Assembly (NCBI GenBank): GCA_944321165.1
Contig: CALUKE010000009.1
Location: 39,042 to 103,041 of the forward strand
Reading direction: 5' to 3'
Length of the DNA: 64,000 nucleotides
Source of the DNA: an uncultured Odoribacter sp.
Lineage (GTDB): Bacteria; Bacteroidota; Bacteroidia; Bacteroidales; Marinifilaceae
In this document: positions 17,631 through 27,732 of the stretch, piece after piece
Position numbering within the stretch: position 1 is the stretch's first letter
How the letters are laid out: each line of letters opens with the position of its first letter
Program-made: the position numbers and the translations under genes
The notes under the pieces: model-generated
Database searches by the model: none
Told to the model about the DNA's origin: nothing
What the model saw: only the letters and a program-made list of their open reading frames with translations

Positions 17631-19106
17631 TTAATAAGCCTTGGCAATCAACACTCTCCGCCGGGAAGGTCTGCCTGTCACCATGTCCTTGCCTTCCTCT
17701 TCCGGACTATCAAAAGGAATACAACGAATCGTAGCCTTGGTATCAGCTTTGATCTGTTCTTCCGTTTCCGGAGTACCGTCCCAATGACACAAGAAAAATC
17801 CGCCCTTCTTTTCCAGTAATTCTTTGAACTCATCATAAGAATCCACCGGAGTAATCATACTATTGCGAAAATCCAGGGCCTTTTGATATATATTTTTCTG
17901 AATCTCTTCCAACAATTTTTCCACATGCTCGGCAATACCATCCAAAGGCAGAGTCTCTTTGGTCAATGTATCCCGACGAGCCACCTCAATGGTTCCGTTT
18001 TCCAGATCCCGTTCGCCCATAGCCAAACGTACCGGAACTCCTTTCAATTCATAATCGGCAAATTTCCATCCCGGCTTTTGGGTATCCCGATCATCATATT
18101 TCACCGAAATACCTTTGGCTTTCAACGCCTCCATCACACCTTCAACTTTCTCACTGATTTTTTTCAAACCATCCGTACCCTTATAAATCGGAACGATCAC
18201 TACTTGCAAGGGAGCCAATTTCGGCGGCAATACCAAGCCGTTATCATCCGAGTGAGCCATAATCAAAGCCCCCATCAAACGGGTAGAAACGCCCCACGAT
18301 GTAGCCCATACATATTCCAGCTTTCCTTCTTGATTGGTGAACTGGACATCAAAAGCCTTGGCAAAATTCTGTCCCAGGAAATGTGAAGTACCGGCCTGCA
18401 ATGCTTTCCCATCCTGCATCAAAGCTTCAATGGTAAAAGTTTCCAGCGCTCCGGCAAAACGCTCGCTTTCACTCTTTGAACCCATAATGACCGGTACCGC
18501 CATCCAATTCTGAACAAAATCAGCATACACCCGCACCATTTTATTGGCTTCCTCCAACGCCTCCTCTCGAGTCGCGTGGGCCGTATGCCCCTCCTGCCAC
18601 AGGAACTCTGCCGTCCGCAAAAACATACGGGTACGCATTTCCCAGCGCATTACGTTGGCCCATTGATTGCACAAAATCGGAAGATCCCGGTAAGATTGGA
18701 TCCAATTCTTATAAGTATTCCAGATGATGGTTTCTGAAGTCGGTCGAATAATATACTCCTCTTCGAGTTTTGCCGCAGGATCGACCACCACTCCGCCACC
18801 ATTCGGATCGTTTTTCAAACGGTAATGGGTCACGACGGCACATTCCTTCGCAAAGCCTTCTACATGATCGGCTTCCTTGGAAAAAAAAGATTTCGGAATC
18901 AACAAAGGGAAATAAGCGTTGACATGTCCGGTCTGTTTAAACATTTCATCCAATTGTCGCTGAATCTTTTCCCAGATTGCATAACCATACGGCTTGATCA
19001 CCATACAGCCTCTGACAACGGATTGCTCAGCCAAACCGGCTTTTACCACTAACTCATTATACCATTGTGAATAATCTTCGCTTCTTGATGTTAAAAATTT
19101 GCCCAT
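17631..19106 (-). CDS. proS: Prolyl-tRNA synthetase, short archaeal/eukaryotic type
   Basis: This 491-residue class II synthetase charges tRNA-Pro. It lacks the large editing insert of the E. coli enzyme and ends in a Tyr, both marks of the archaeal-type ProS common in Bacteroidetes. Recognisable pieces are [13 protein letters not shown] (motif 1 region), [36 protein letters not shown] (motif 2), and [19 protein letters not shown] (motif 3). The anticodon-binding domain follows near VVIVPIYKG. It is the first gene of a likely proS-pepT operon. TAAATTTG at 19132-19139 suits its -10-like box. Confidence 0.96.
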   Translation of the reverse strand: MGKFLTSRSEDYSQWYNELVVKAGLAEQSVVRGCMVIKPYGYAIWEKIQRQLDEMFKQTGHVNAYFPLLIPKSFFSKEADHVEGFAKECAVVTHYRLKNDPNGGGVVVDPAAKLEEEYIIRPTSETIIWNTYKNWIQSYRDLPILCNQWANVMRWEMRTRMFLRTAEFLWQEGHTAHATREEALEEANKMVRVYADFVQNWMAVPVIMGSKSESERFAGALETFTIEALMQDGKALQAGTSHFLGQNFAKAFDVQFTNQEGKLEYVWATSWGVSTRLMGALIMAHSDDNGLVLPPKLAPLQVVIVPIYKGTDGLKKISEKVEGVMEALKAKGISVKYDDRDTQKPGWKFADYELKGVPVRLAMGERDLENGTIEVARRDTLTKETLPLDGIAEHVEKLLEEIQKNIYQKALDFRNSMITPVDSYDEFKELLEKKGGFFLCHWDGTPETEEQIKADTKATIRCIPFDSPEEEGKDMVTGRPSRRRVLIAKAY

Positions 19107-19131
19107 CTTCTTATGATTTGATAAAACGGAG

Positions 19132-19139
19132 CAAATTTA
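19132..19139 (-). promoter_or_regulatory. Probable -7 box of the proS promoter
   Basis: TAAATTTG on the minus strand matches the Bacteroidetes -7 consensus TAnnTTTG and lies 26 bases before the proS ATG. No good -33 TTTG is seen at the right distance. Confidence 0.4.
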
Positions 19140-19262
19140 AAGAAAAAATATAGTAGATGTGATTGATTTTGATTATTTTTATTCCACCATTCATGCAAGT
19201 TGAAGCATTCCCTTGGTATACTTTTTGATACAGATAATAAAAACGAATCTAATAACCACAAC

Positions 19263-20870
19263 ATGAAATTTATTTTATACATAGTAGGCTTCCTCTTTGT
19301 AACAGCCGCCTGCTCCACATTACAGAATTTCAGTTCTACCATGGAGGACGACATCTATTATGTCCCCGGGGAAAAAGCACTGATTGTTCAGGAAGTGGAA
19401 AATCTTACCGGACAAGATATCGGAGCCGATTCTTCCATTGATTCCCGTATATTGTCCGAGGAATCCTCCCGCGCTGCAGGAAGTAGTATTCCGCCAGCCA
19501 CTTTTTCACGTAATCAAAGTTCTGTCATAAATACCCGCACAGGAGAAGTTGAACAGATCGATATGCAAACGCTGACCACAAAAGCGGAAAGCATGCTCGC
19601 CGATCAGGAAGAAGTCAATGTCACCCTGTATGAAAACACCGGGTACTGGATTGGTGGATACAAAGGTCCCGAAAGCGATCTGACGGAAATTCAAAGAATC
19701 ATCAACCTGTATCCGCAAGGTTTCGCTTATTTCGGTAATGGTCAGGAAATTGCCTTGAATCTGTCGTTCAATTCCGATTGGAATGTCTATACGGACAATG
19801 GACGTTACTGGTGGTTCCCCTCCAATTCAAACATCAATCTATATTCATCCCTGTTATTCGGGACCTATCCCAAATACATCTGGACAGTGGTATGGAATGA
19901 TCCTTGGTTCGACAGTTGGACATTCGACGCTACTTTCAACCGTTATCACTGGGGAGTGAATTTGAGTTGGAATTGGGGCTGGAATTGGTATTCCGGTTGG
20001 TATGATCCTTGGTACAGAGGATGGTACAGTTCCTGGTATGATCCTTGGTATAATTATCATTTCGGCTGGAGACACCCATATTGGGGCAGACCGTATTGGG
20101 ACCGCCCATACTGGAATCACCCACACTGGAATCATCCGCACTGGAGCGGCGGCAATTCACATCCGAACAAACCGGTCAGACCGAGTGCATTCGGTCAACG
20201 ACCGAATTACGGGAGCGGCGTAAGCGGAATAAGACCCAATGGAATCCGGCCCAATACAAGCACGATCAACCGTCCCAACACTACGAATCGTCCGGGTACC
20301 AGCAGTTCCATGCGGCCGAACACCAGCAGTTCCATGCGGCCGACAACAGGCACACGTCCGAGTACAACCAATTCCACTACCGGAGGCACTCGTCCGAATA
20401 CCGGCGGTATCAATCGTCCGACAGGCACCACCACACGCCCGTCAACTACCACCACACGGCCTACGACAACGACACGACCGAATACCAGTTCCACCATCCG
20501 TCCGGGGACAACCAAAACCAGTCCGACCACGAATGTAAACAGACCGGTATATCGACCGTCTACAACTACCCGGTCCACAACGACAACCAGACCGACAACG
20601 ACGACACGCCCCACAACCACTACACGGCCGAGCACAACAACGCGGCCGTCCAGTTCGAACAATCGTTACACCCGGCCGTCTACAACAACAAACTCCAATG
20701 TACGAACTTACAGTCGGCCACAAAACAATTACCGACCGACATATAACAATAATAGTTCTTCCAATTACACTCCGCGTAGGACAAGTACTCCGACCCGAAG
20801 TTATGTACCAGCCAGAAACGTTCCTCAGCGATCTACGCAGGGGACTGTAAACCGGCCCAACAGAAGGTAA
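19263..20870 (+). CDS. Lipoprotein with Trp/Tyr-rich and Arg/Thr/Pro-rich low-complexity regions
   Basis: The start at 19263 gives a lipoprotein signal MKFILYIVGFLFVTAAC with Cys17; a longer frame from 19200 would bury it. Three parts follow. Residues about 20-165 are an ordinary globular region. About 170-280 is very rich in Trp, Tyr and Gly (WNWGWNWYSGWYDPWY, then PYWxxPYW and HPHW repeats). From about 300 to the end it is dominated by short Arg-Pro-Thr-Thr/Ser repeats that should be disordered and strongly basic. The protein of 535 residues is not assigned to a known function. It lies 17 bases before the FadL-like porin gene, so the two are co-transcribed. Its basic tail could bind polyanions or cell-wall material; that is speculation. 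Confidence 0.85.
   Translation: MKFILYIVGFLFVTAACSTLQNFSSTMEDDIYYVPGEKALIVQEVENLTGQDIGADSSIDSRILSEESSRAAGSSIPPATFSRNQSSVINTRTGEVEQIDMQTLTTKAESMLADQEEVNVTLYENTGYWIGGYKGPESDLTEIQRIINLYPQGFAYFGNGQEIALNLSFNSDWNVYTDNGRYWWFPSNSNINLYSSLLFGTYPKYIWTVVWNDPWFDSWTFDATFNRYHWGVNLSWNWGWNWYSGWYDPWYRGWYSSWYDPWYNYHFGWRHPYWGRPYWDRPYWNHPHWNHPHWSGGNSHPNKPVRPSAFGQRPNYGSGVSGIRPNGIRPNTSTINRPNTTNRPGTSSSMRPNTSSSMRPTTGTRPSTTNSTTGGTRPNTGGINRPTGTTTRPSTTTTRPTTTTRPNTSSTIRPGTTKTSPTTNVNRPVYRPSTTTRSTTTTRPTTTTRPTTTTRPSTTTRPSSSNNRYTRPSTTTNSNVRTYSRPQNNYRPTYNNNSSSNYTPRRTSTPTRSYVPARNVPQRSTQGTVNRPNRR
20260..20680 (+). repeat. Degenerate Arg-Pro-Thr coding repeats
   Basis: This part of the lipoprotein gene consists of short degenerate units coding for RPT, RPTTTT, RPSTTT and RPNTSS. 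An exact repeated unit near 20303-20345 codes SSSMRPNT twice. The units are not uniform enough to call a single tandem period. Confidence 0.7.
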
Positions 20871-20887
20871 CCTAAAAGCAGAACATT

Positions 20888-22375
20888 ATGAAAAACATCA
20901 TCATACTATCGATCTTTTTGAGTTTAGGACTCATTGTGGAAGCACAAACTTATCAGGATGCTGTACAATATTCCAGAATCACCTCTTTGGGTAGTGCCCG
21001 TTCTGCCGGGATGGCCGGAGCATTCGGAGCCTTGGGGGGAGAATTATCCACCCTCAGCACCAATCCGGGCGGAATCGGAGTTTTCCGGAGATCAGAAATA
21101 TCCATCACTCCAAGCCTGAATTTCGCATCTACTCAATCCGACGGAATCAACGCGAAAGACAATTCTTTCCAAATGGGAAATCTGGGAGTTGTTTTTGCCT
21201 TTTATTCCCCAAAATTCGACTGGAAAGGAATCAATTTCGGCATCAACTATACGAATTTAAATAATTTCAACCGGAAATCCGAACAAATCGTATGGAACTC
21301 CTCTTCCTCCTGGCTGGATGCTCTGGCATACAGCAGCAACAATTATCCTTCCGATGAATTGAACATCTTCACCAACTATCTGGCTTACCAGTGTTGGCTG
21401 ATCAACCAGGATCTGGACGAAAGTTCTCCCAATTACGGTTATTATACCCCCATTCTTCAGCAAGGAGAATTAGTAGCACAAACCAAAAATATAAAAGAAG
21501 ATGGAAATCAGGGGGAATACACCTTCTCATTCGGAACAAATTACAAAGACAAGCTATACCTGGGATTCACCATCGGCATACAATCTCTTTGGTATAAAAT
21601 GAATTCAGACTATACCGAAGCTCCGGGAGAACAATCCCCCAGCGGACTGGATTACTACACTTTTTACGATTACAAAAAAATGAACGGAGTTGGAACAAAC
21701 CTGAAATTCGGACTGATCTATCGTCCCATCCCGGAACTTCGTATCGGTGCCGCCATTCACACTCCAACCTGGTATAACATGAATTATAAAATGGCTACCG
21801 CCATGTACTCCTCGTTCTGGACAGAAAAAGATCCCAATACCGGCAGAGATGGCTATGCCTTCGACATATACAACGATGAATACTCGGTAGATTTCAACAT
21901 GCGCACCCCATGGAGGGCCATATTGAGTCTGGCCACCGTTTTAAATCAAAGAGCCATTATCAGCGTCGACTATGAATATGTCGATTACCGAAATGCCAAT
22001 TTCAGTGAGATCAGCGACTATAACAGCCTACAGGAAAAAGAGCTGAATCAGTCCATAAAAGATTATCTGAGAGCTACACACAATGTTCGAATTGGTGCAG
22101 AATTTCGTGTCAACAGCACCTTTAGCCTAAGAGCCGGTTATGCTTTCTGGGATTCACCCTATCACAATGAAACCAACCAGAACTATAATCGTCTCCAGGC
22201 ACTCACGGCAGGGGCAGGACTCAACTTCGGAAGTTTCTATTGCGATGCTGCCTTCATTCATAAATTCTCAGAAAATGAAACGGTATTCTATTCGGATTAC
22301 ATCTACCAGTCCGATCCGGTAAAAAACAAATACCTCTCCAACGAGGCCCGGATTACCTTAGGTATCAAATTTTAA
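20888..22375 (+). CDS. FadL/OmpP1-like outer-membrane transport protein
   Basis: This 495-residue protein has a signal peptide ending EAQ (residue 20). The mature start is followed by RSAGMAGAFGALGGELSTLS, the glycine-rich N-terminal hatch segment of the FadL family, with NPGGIG as in long-chain fatty-acid porins. The rest alternates short strands and turns consistent with a 14-strand barrel. In Bacteroidetes such proteins are often annotated as hemin receptor or aromatic transport porin. The substrate is likely hydrophobic but unproven. It follows the Trp/Tyr-rich lipoprotein by 17 bases and ends at a strong terminator, so the pair forms one unit. Confidence 0.88.
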   Translation: MKNIIILSIFLSLGLIVEAQTYQDAVQYSRITSLGSARSAGMAGAFGALGGELSTLSTNPGGIGVFRRSEISITPSLNFASTQSDGINAKDNSFQMGNLGVVFAFYSPKFDWKGINFGINYTNLNNFNRKSEQIVWNSSSSWLDALAYSSNNYPSDELNIFTNYLAYQCWLINQDLDESSPNYGYYTPILQQGELVAQTKNIKEDGNQGEYTFSFGTNYKDKLYLGFTIGIQSLWYKMNSDYTEAPGEQSPSGLDYYTFYDYKKMNGVGTNLKFGLIYRPIPELRIGAAIHTPTWYNMNYKMATAMYSSFWTEKDPNTGRDGYAFDIYNDEYSVDFNMRTPWRAILSLATVLNQRAIISVDYEYVDYRNANFSEISDYNSLQEKELNQSIKDYLRATHNVRIGAEFRVNSTFSLRAGYAFWDSPYHNETNQNYNRLQALTAGAGLNFGSFYCDAAFIHKFSENETVFYSDYIYQSDPVKNKYLSNEARITLGIKF

Positions 22376-22389
22376 AAATAGTTTTTCCA

Positions 22390-22427
22390 CACCGGGCGAA
22401 TGGAAATACCTGCCCGGTGCTTTTTTT
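22390..22427 (+). terminator. Intrinsic terminator after the FadL-like gene
   Basis: CACCGGGC at 22390-22397 pairs with GCCCGGTG at 22412-22419 and is followed by seven T. It lies 15 bases past the stop codon. Confidence 0.9.
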
Positions 22428-22866
22428 CTCACGAATTCAGTTTCTCAATCTCATTCCAAAGAGTCGTATACATTCATAATCATCTCCTCAAACAGCTCAC
22501 GAACCTTTTATCTCTCCGGTAAATTTCTCAGAGCCTATCTAAACATCTCATATCTACTTTTTACAGGCTATTGATTGCCGATAAAAGCTTATTTATTTAC
22601 TTTTGTTGCGAGTGTTATCGTGAAGAAAAAATAACAAGATTTTTTGAAAAAAAACGATATAAAGATTTCGGAAGGAAAAACACAAAGGGCACGCAAGCTT
22701 ACCGAGGACAGCCAAATCGAATATCGTGAGTAACAAACTGGCATTTTCAACTTAAACAGACACTCAAAGCAGCAACAGAAGGGAAACGTTTATCTCACTT
22801 ATCCCAAAGTATAAAATATATTATTTATCAATGATGGAAAATTCAAATTTAATTTAACAGAAAGAT
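22428..22866. other. Long intergenic region before the S9 peptidase gene
   Basis: These 439 bases contain a good promoter at 22575-22605 and then about 255 bases of leader before the peptidase ATG. The leader is A-rich with a short GC-richer part around 22675-22735. On the reverse strand near 22450-22520 a short frame (LFEEMIMNVYDSLE) ends in a stop but has no supported start. I see no tRNA, riboswitch or repeat that I can name. Confidence 0.4.
22575..22605 (+). promoter_or_regulatory. Promoter of the S9 peptidase gene
   Basis: TACTTTTG at 22598-22605 matches the Bacteroidetes -7 box exactly. TTG at 22575-22577 lies 20 bases upstream as a -33 element. Transcription would start near 22612, giving an unusually long leader. 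Confidence 0.55.
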
Positions 22867-25290
22867 ATGAAAACGTTCTTAATGACCATTCTCATGACAA
22901 GTGGTTTGTGGAGTATCTCCCATTCAATAGCCCAAGATCGGATTTCCGGCTATTTGCAAGCAGAAAAATTCACGGCTGACAAATTAGAAAACATGCTATT
23001 CTCCACTTACGTAGATCCGCACTGGTTCCAACAAGGCAATCTGTTCTGGTACGAATATAAAACGAGCGAAGGAACGTTCTGGTACGTAGTAAACCCCTCT
23101 GCCAAAAAAAAGGAATTACTATTTGACCGGGAAAAATTGGCATCACAATTAACGATGATTGTTCAAGATCCCTTCGAAGCACACTATTTACCTATTAAAA
23201 ATTTAAAAGCACAAGAGGACGGTCATACATTCACGTTCGAAGTAACCTCTTCCCGCGAAAAAAAAGACCCTAAAACCAATAAAGTTGACGGAAAAATAAT
23301 TTTTTACTTCTCCTATGATTACACAACCCAAAAACTGACTCATTTAAAGGATAAAGAAAAAGAACCCAAAAAACTGGATTGGGGCAGTATCTCTCCTGAC
23401 AAGAAAAACGTAGTATACGCGAAGGACTGTAATCTTTACCGTATGAGTATTGAGGATTACGAAAAAGCACGCGTGAATGAAAAAGACAGCACCATCACGG
23501 AAATTCAATTAACTACAGATGGAACACCGGAATTCGGTTACGGGATACCATACAGTCTGTTAAACACGGATACGCTGTGCAACGGGAAACGTCGAGCTGT
23601 TCATGGCTGCTGGTCGCCCGACTCCAAACATTATGCGACTATTATCTCGGATAACAGCAAGGTAAAAGAGCTCTGGGTCATTCATTCCATTGCCATTCCC
23701 CGACCAACTCTGGAAACCTACAAATACCCCATGCCAGGGGAAATGACGACTCCCACAGAACATCTTTACGTATTCGACATGACAAATAACACCCGTAAAG
23801 AAATAAGGACTTCCGCTTACAAGGACCAAAGTCTGAGCTTGGAACGTCGTCCTTTTCTACAAAAGCAACGAGACATGGATTACCGTCCTCTAGTATGGCA
23901 AGGAGACAATCAACGTTTCTTTCTCACACGCAGTAGCCGTGATCTGTATCGCATCGATTTGTGTAGCTACACGATTGGCCAAGACAGCATTGTTCCCCTT
24001 ATCAAGGAACGCATGAATACCTACCAAGAAACTCGCCCCATCCATGTGCTGAACGGAGGGAAACAAATCATCCAATGGAGTGAAAGAGACGGATGGGCAC
24101 ATCTTTACCTTTATGATGACCGGGGAAATCTCAAAAACCGTATTACGGAGGGACCATGGCACGTAGAAGAAGTCTTGAAAGTAGATGAAAAAGCCGAAGT
24201 GATTTACTTTATCGCCAATGGACGCAATCCGGAAGAAAATCCCTACTATACGCATCTCTATCGGGTAAATCTAGATGGTAGTGGATTAAAACAATTAACC
24301 TCAGGAGATTATTTCCACAGTACAGTCATGGATGACGATACATATTTCATAGTGGATAATTTTTCTCGTGTAAATACAATTCCACGCGCAGATTTGATTG
24401 ACCGAAACGGCAAACGGATCATGACTATTCAAGAAAGTGATTTTTCCCAATTATTCGCTGCCGGTTACAAATTTCCAGAACCATTCAAGGTGAAGGCAGC
24501 AGATGGAGTGACCGATCTTTATGGAGTAATGTATAAACCTTTTGATTTTGATAGCACGAAAATGTATCCTATTGTGGATTATGTTTACCCAGGGCCACAG
24601 GTAGAATCCGTGACCTATCCTTTCACCCGCATGTCTCCGCGCACAGATCGTTTAGCACAGGCGGGTTTCATCGTTATCACAGTCGGACAACGCGGAGGAC
24701 ATCCAAGTCGCTCCAAATGGTATCACAACTATGGTTATGGCAACATGCGTGATTATCCACTTGCTGACCATAAATATGCAATAGAACAAGTGGCCACCCG
24801 TCATCCGTTCATTGATATAACCCGAGTCGGTATTCACGGCCATTCGGGAGGTGGATTCATGTCAACAGCAGCCATGTTCCAATATCCCGATTTCTTTAAA
24901 GTAGCTGTTTCTTGTGCAGGCAATCACGATAACCGAATTTACAATCGCTGGTGGAGTGAAACCCATCATGGAGTGAAGGAAGTTATTTCCGAGAAAGGTG
25001 ATACCACTTTCATGTACAAAATCGCCACCAACCCTGAGATTGCGAATCGCCTGAAAGGAAACCTGTTACTCATTCACGGAGATATCGACAACAACGTGCA
25101 TCCGGCCAATACGATCAGAGTTGTAAATGCCTTGATCCGTTCAGGCAAACGTTTTGATATGCTGATCCTGCCAGGACAACGACATGGATTTGGCGACATG
25201 AACGAATATTTCTACTGGCGCTTAGTGGATTACTTTTCCGAACACCTTCGTGGTGAAAAAGAAACCAGCGTAGATATACCTCGTAGATAA
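22867..25290 (+). CDS. S9-family serine peptidase (dipeptidyl peptidase IV-like)
   Basis: This 807-residue exported enzyme has a signal peptide ending SIAQ (residue 23), a beta-propeller N-domain and a C-terminal alpha/beta-hydrolase domain. The catalytic triad is visible as Ser660 in GHSGGG, Asp741 in HGDIDNNVH and His773 in RHGFGD. The family trims dipeptides or short pieces from peptides. The canonical DPP IV loop DWxYEEE that anchors the free N-terminus is not found in the propeller part, so true dipeptidyl specificity is uncertain. The gene is single, convergent with the SusCD-type locus, and shares its terminator with it. Function in peptide use alongside that locus is inference. Confidence 0.88.
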   Translation: MKTFLMTILMTSGLWSISHSIAQDRISGYLQAEKFTADKLENMLFSTYVDPHWFQQGNLFWYEYKTSEGTFWYVVNPSAKKKELLFDREKLASQLTMIVQDPFEAHYLPIKNLKAQEDGHTFTFEVTSSREKKDPKTNKVDGKIIFYFSYDYTTQKLTHLKDKEKEPKKLDWGSISPDKKNVVYAKDCNLYRMSIEDYEKARVNEKDSTITEIQLTTDGTPEFGYGIPYSLLNTDTLCNGKRRAVHGCWSPDSKHYATIISDNSKVKELWVIHSIAIPRPTLETYKYPMPGEMTTPTEHLYVFDMTNNTRKEIRTSAYKDQSLSLERRPFLQKQRDMDYRPLVWQGDNQRFFLTRSSRDLYRIDLCSYTIGQDSIVPLIKERMNTYQETRPIHVLNGGKQIIQWSERDGWAHLYLYDDRGNLKNRITEGPWHVEEVLKVDEKAEVIYFIANGRNPEENPYYTHLYRVNLDGSGLKQLTSGDYFHSTVMDDDTYFIVDNFSRVNTIPRADLIDRNGKRIMTIQESDFSQLFAAGYKFPEPFKVKAADGVTDLYGVMYKPFDFDSTKMYPIVDYVYPGPQVESVTYPFTRMSPRTDRLAQAGFIVITVGQRGGHPSRSKWYHNYGYGNMRDYPLADHKYAIEQVATRHPFIDITRVGIHGHSGGGFMSTAAMFQYPDFFKVAVSCAGNHDNRIYNRWWSETHHGVKEVISEKGDTTFMYKIATNPEIANRLKGNLLLIHGDIDNNVHPANTIRVVNALIRSGKRFDMLILPGQRHGFGDMNEYFYWRLVDYFSEHLRGEKETSVDIPRR

Positions 25291-25314
25291 TAGAAGAGAC
25301 CGCCCTAAAAATAA

Positions 25315-25355
25315 TCTGCCCCCAAAAGTTGGACAAAAAACTTTTTGGGGGCAGA
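25315..25355. terminator. Strong bidirectional terminator between the S9 peptidase and the SusCD-type locus
   Basis: TCTGCCCCC at 25315-25323 pairs with GGGGGCAGA at 25347-25355, and A/T and GTT/AAC pairs extend the stem inward with one bulge. A- and T-rich arms let it act on both strands. It ends two convergent genes. Confidence 0.8.
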
Positions 25356-25378
25356 TCGCTTTGGGGACACCCTCTTTT

Positions 25379-26938
25379 TTACAACGGATAATAACTCCGA
25401 GAAGATCCTCTCATCTTAGGAGAAACATACTGCAAATCGATCACTTTCCCTTTTCCCTCAATGATGCGTTTGGGTTTGCCAATCGGCTTTCCTCCCAACA
25501 TCTCATACATATAAACCTTATAATTTCCATTTTTATAAGTACCAATCATCAGATAATTGAAATTGTTCTCTGCATCATTGGTCTGCGACCAATATTTATG
25601 TTCCAAATAAGTAATGGTTTCGTCTGTCGGAAATCCTTCCGGATACATCGGGGACTCTTCCTGATTGTCTACATCATAAAAATAGAGCTGATTATCATTC
25701 ACCATGTAAATAGCCCGGGTATCCGTACGGTTTGTCGCATACAGATCCGCAGAATTCAATTTTGAAGTCACCGGCAGGGTTACAATTTCTTTCACCGGGT
25801 TCGTATATTGAGTCGATGAAGGCATTTCCAACTGATAAAGATAACGTTGATTTTCATGCTGATCATCCACAAAAATAGCATATACCTTATCTACAGAATT
25901 GATTCGATTCAACCCCATAAAAATCAAATTATACGAAATATTGTTCGGAGATTTTCCGGAAGCATCCTCCTTGAATGCATGCAGGAATCCATTATAATCG
26001 ACCGCCAAAAAACGACCGTTCTGCGAATCGAAACAGATCACCGCTGATTTTTTCGGACTGAACACCGCATATCGGCATCCTTTGTGTCCTCCGGATATAT
26101 CCCTCACAAAACCGAATTTTCCGGTTCCCCAAGAATTATTGTCCACATATTGCATGGATGCATACACTCCTTCACTGCTGATATACACCACGCAAAAACT
26201 TACTTGACACATATAATAAGGTACTTCAACCGGAGGAGTGCTATAATAAAACATCGTATTATGATTGTAAATCAAACTCATATCACCTGTACTCATCAAA
26301 CTGATGTCTTTTTCCGTCATCACGCCCAAAGTAGCCGCTGCCGCATAATCACCGGACACTTTATCCACAAAAGAATAGTTGAAATAAATTCCCAAACGGG
26401 TAGGAGCACCTTCCATCGGCGCCCCCAATGATTTCGACAACAGATCATCGTTGTGCGTATCATCATTCATGCATAAATCCAATTCCGTATCTCCGGATTC
26501 CGTTTCCTTCAACAGATAGAAACCTTCATTGAATTGGGTCGATACTGTCAGAGGTATTTTCCGATATACGGTATAATCGTTCCATTTATTCTTTACGGTG
26601 AAGACCAGCATATAATTTCCCTGTTGCAGATTCACCTCATAAGAAAGATTCTTTTCTCTCCCGATCGTGTCTACCTTTATGGCTTCCGTCAAATAAGAAT
26701 CGTAATAATTCGGATTATACACCGTCCACAAATACTCAAATTCATCAGCCGGATTCTTGGAGGTAACCGTCGGCTCAATTTCCAATTTCTTGGTTAACGC
26801 GACAGCAGTATAGCTATCCTCAATTCCGGCAATAACAATATCCCCGATATCCGTATAATCATAATTCCCCTTATCCTCATAACAGGCAGACACCCCCAAT
26901 AACAGGCATATATATATCATCAAATCTATCTTTTTCAT
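25379..26938 (-). CDS. PKD-like family surface lipoprotein
   Basis: This 519-residue lipoprotein has a lipobox GVSAC (Cys19). It begins after the signal with YEDKGNYDYTDI, the usual start of PKD-like SusCD-associated lipoproteins. An Ig-like region (about 30-150) with EFEYLWTVYNPN precedes a larger beta-rich domain that may be a propeller. No enzymatic motif is visible, so ligand binding at the cell surface is the likely role. It is the last gene of the operon, four bases after the DUF4843 gene. In related loci this protein takes the place of SusE/SusF. Confidence 0.85.
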   Translation of the reverse strand: MKKIDLMIYICLLLGVSACYEDKGNYDYTDIGDIVIAGIEDSYTAVALTKKLEIEPTVTSKNPADEFEYLWTVYNPNYYDSYLTEAIKVDTIGREKNLSYEVNLQQGNYMLVFTVKNKWNDYTVYRKIPLTVSTQFNEGFYLLKETESGDTELDLCMNDDTHNDDLLSKSLGAPMEGAPTRLGIYFNYSFVDKVSGDYAAAATLGVMTEKDISLMSTGDMSLIYNHNTMFYYSTPPVEVPYYMCQVSFCVVYISSEGVYASMQYVDNNSWGTGKFGFVRDISGGHKGCRYAVFSPKKSAVICFDSQNGRFLAVDYNGFLHAFKEDASGKSPNNISYNLIFMGLNRINSVDKVYAIFVDDQHENQRYLYQLEMPSSTQYTNPVKEIVTLPVTSKLNSADLYATNRTDTRAIYMVNDNQLYFYDVDNQEESPMYPEGFPTDETITYLEHKYWSQTNDAENNFNYLMIGTYKNGNYKVYMYEMLGGKPIGKPKRIIEGKGKVIDLQYVSPKMRGSSRSYYPL

Positions 26939-26942
26939 AATC

Positions 26943-27722
26943 TCAATATCTTACAAATTTAACTAAAGTTCCGACAGCCTGTCCTTCCAGCGGAGCCTCC
27001 CGAAGCGGTTCCAATCCGGCAGCGGCCCTTTCTGCATTCCGTTCATCCAACTTATCCGAAAACCAGGTTCCCAAATACATCAAATAAGCCAATTCCGATG
27101 TACCGTTATGAAGCCCCAAGGCCCGGAACCAATCGTCATCAATGCTCTCTCCTGTCACATCTATCATAAACTGATGTTTCACTGGCCCATAAGCCCCCAG
27201 AAAATATTGAATGGCATAATTGGTCCATAAAGTCGGTTTTTCCAACATATCTGAGATTGTAATGAGAGTCTCCGAACGATCAGCATATCCTACCTTAAAA
27301 TCCGGTCCATCCACTAAACGAATTTTCAAATTCACCGTTTCCGATTTCAAAGAAATGTCCCGTTTCACCAAAATAGGCAGATCGACATAATTCCGATGTG
27401 CTGGGACCTGATACAGATCTCTCACCTGAGGATCATCAAAAGCAACATAATGTATGCCTGGCAAAGCATTCAAGGTATCGACGGGGACCTGTTCAAATTT
27501 AACCACTCTGTCTTTGTCTGAAATCAAACCCATCGTCTGCACTCTCACCCACACCGTATCCAATACGACCTCGGCCGGTTTTACCGTAAAAGTATAACTT
27601 ATCAACGTATCCGATATAATATTCAATCGATTATCCGGTTCGGAATACATATCATACTTTTCCTCACAAGCACTCAGAAAAGTAACGAACAACAAGGTGA
27701 TATACCATATGACTTGTTTCAT
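26943..27722 (-). CDS. DUF4843-type lipoprotein
   Basis: This 259-residue lipoprotein has the lipobox FLSAC (Cys19). The body fits DUF4843: an early SYTFTVKPAEVVLDTVWVRV strand pair, GIHYVAFDDP, and a C-terminal helical part with KFKVGYADRSE-like spacing before it. The function of the domain is unknown; members occur with SusCD pairs and PKD-like lipoproteins. It sits between susD-like and PKD-like genes with gaps of 10 and 4 bases. It is most likely an accessory surface component of the same uptake complex. Confidence 0.85.
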   Translation of the reverse strand: MKQVIWYITLLFVTFLSACEEKYDMYSEPDNRLNIISDTLISYTFTVKPAEVVLDTVWVRVQTMGLISDKDRVVKFEQVPVDTLNALPGIHYVAFDDPQVRDLYQVPAHRNYVDLPILVKRDISLKSETVNLKIRLVDGPDFKVGYADRSETLITISDMLEKPTLWTNYAIQYFLGAYGPVKHQFMIDVTGESIDDDWFRALGLHNGTSELAYLMYLGTWFSDKLDERNAERAAAGLEPLREAPLEGQAVGTLVKFVRY

Positions 27723-27732
27723 AATTCAAATA

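Noticed and set aside
22450..22530. Gene remnant on the minus strand (LFEEMIMNVYDSLE)
   Set aside because: It is too short, has an upstream stop in frame and no family I can name.
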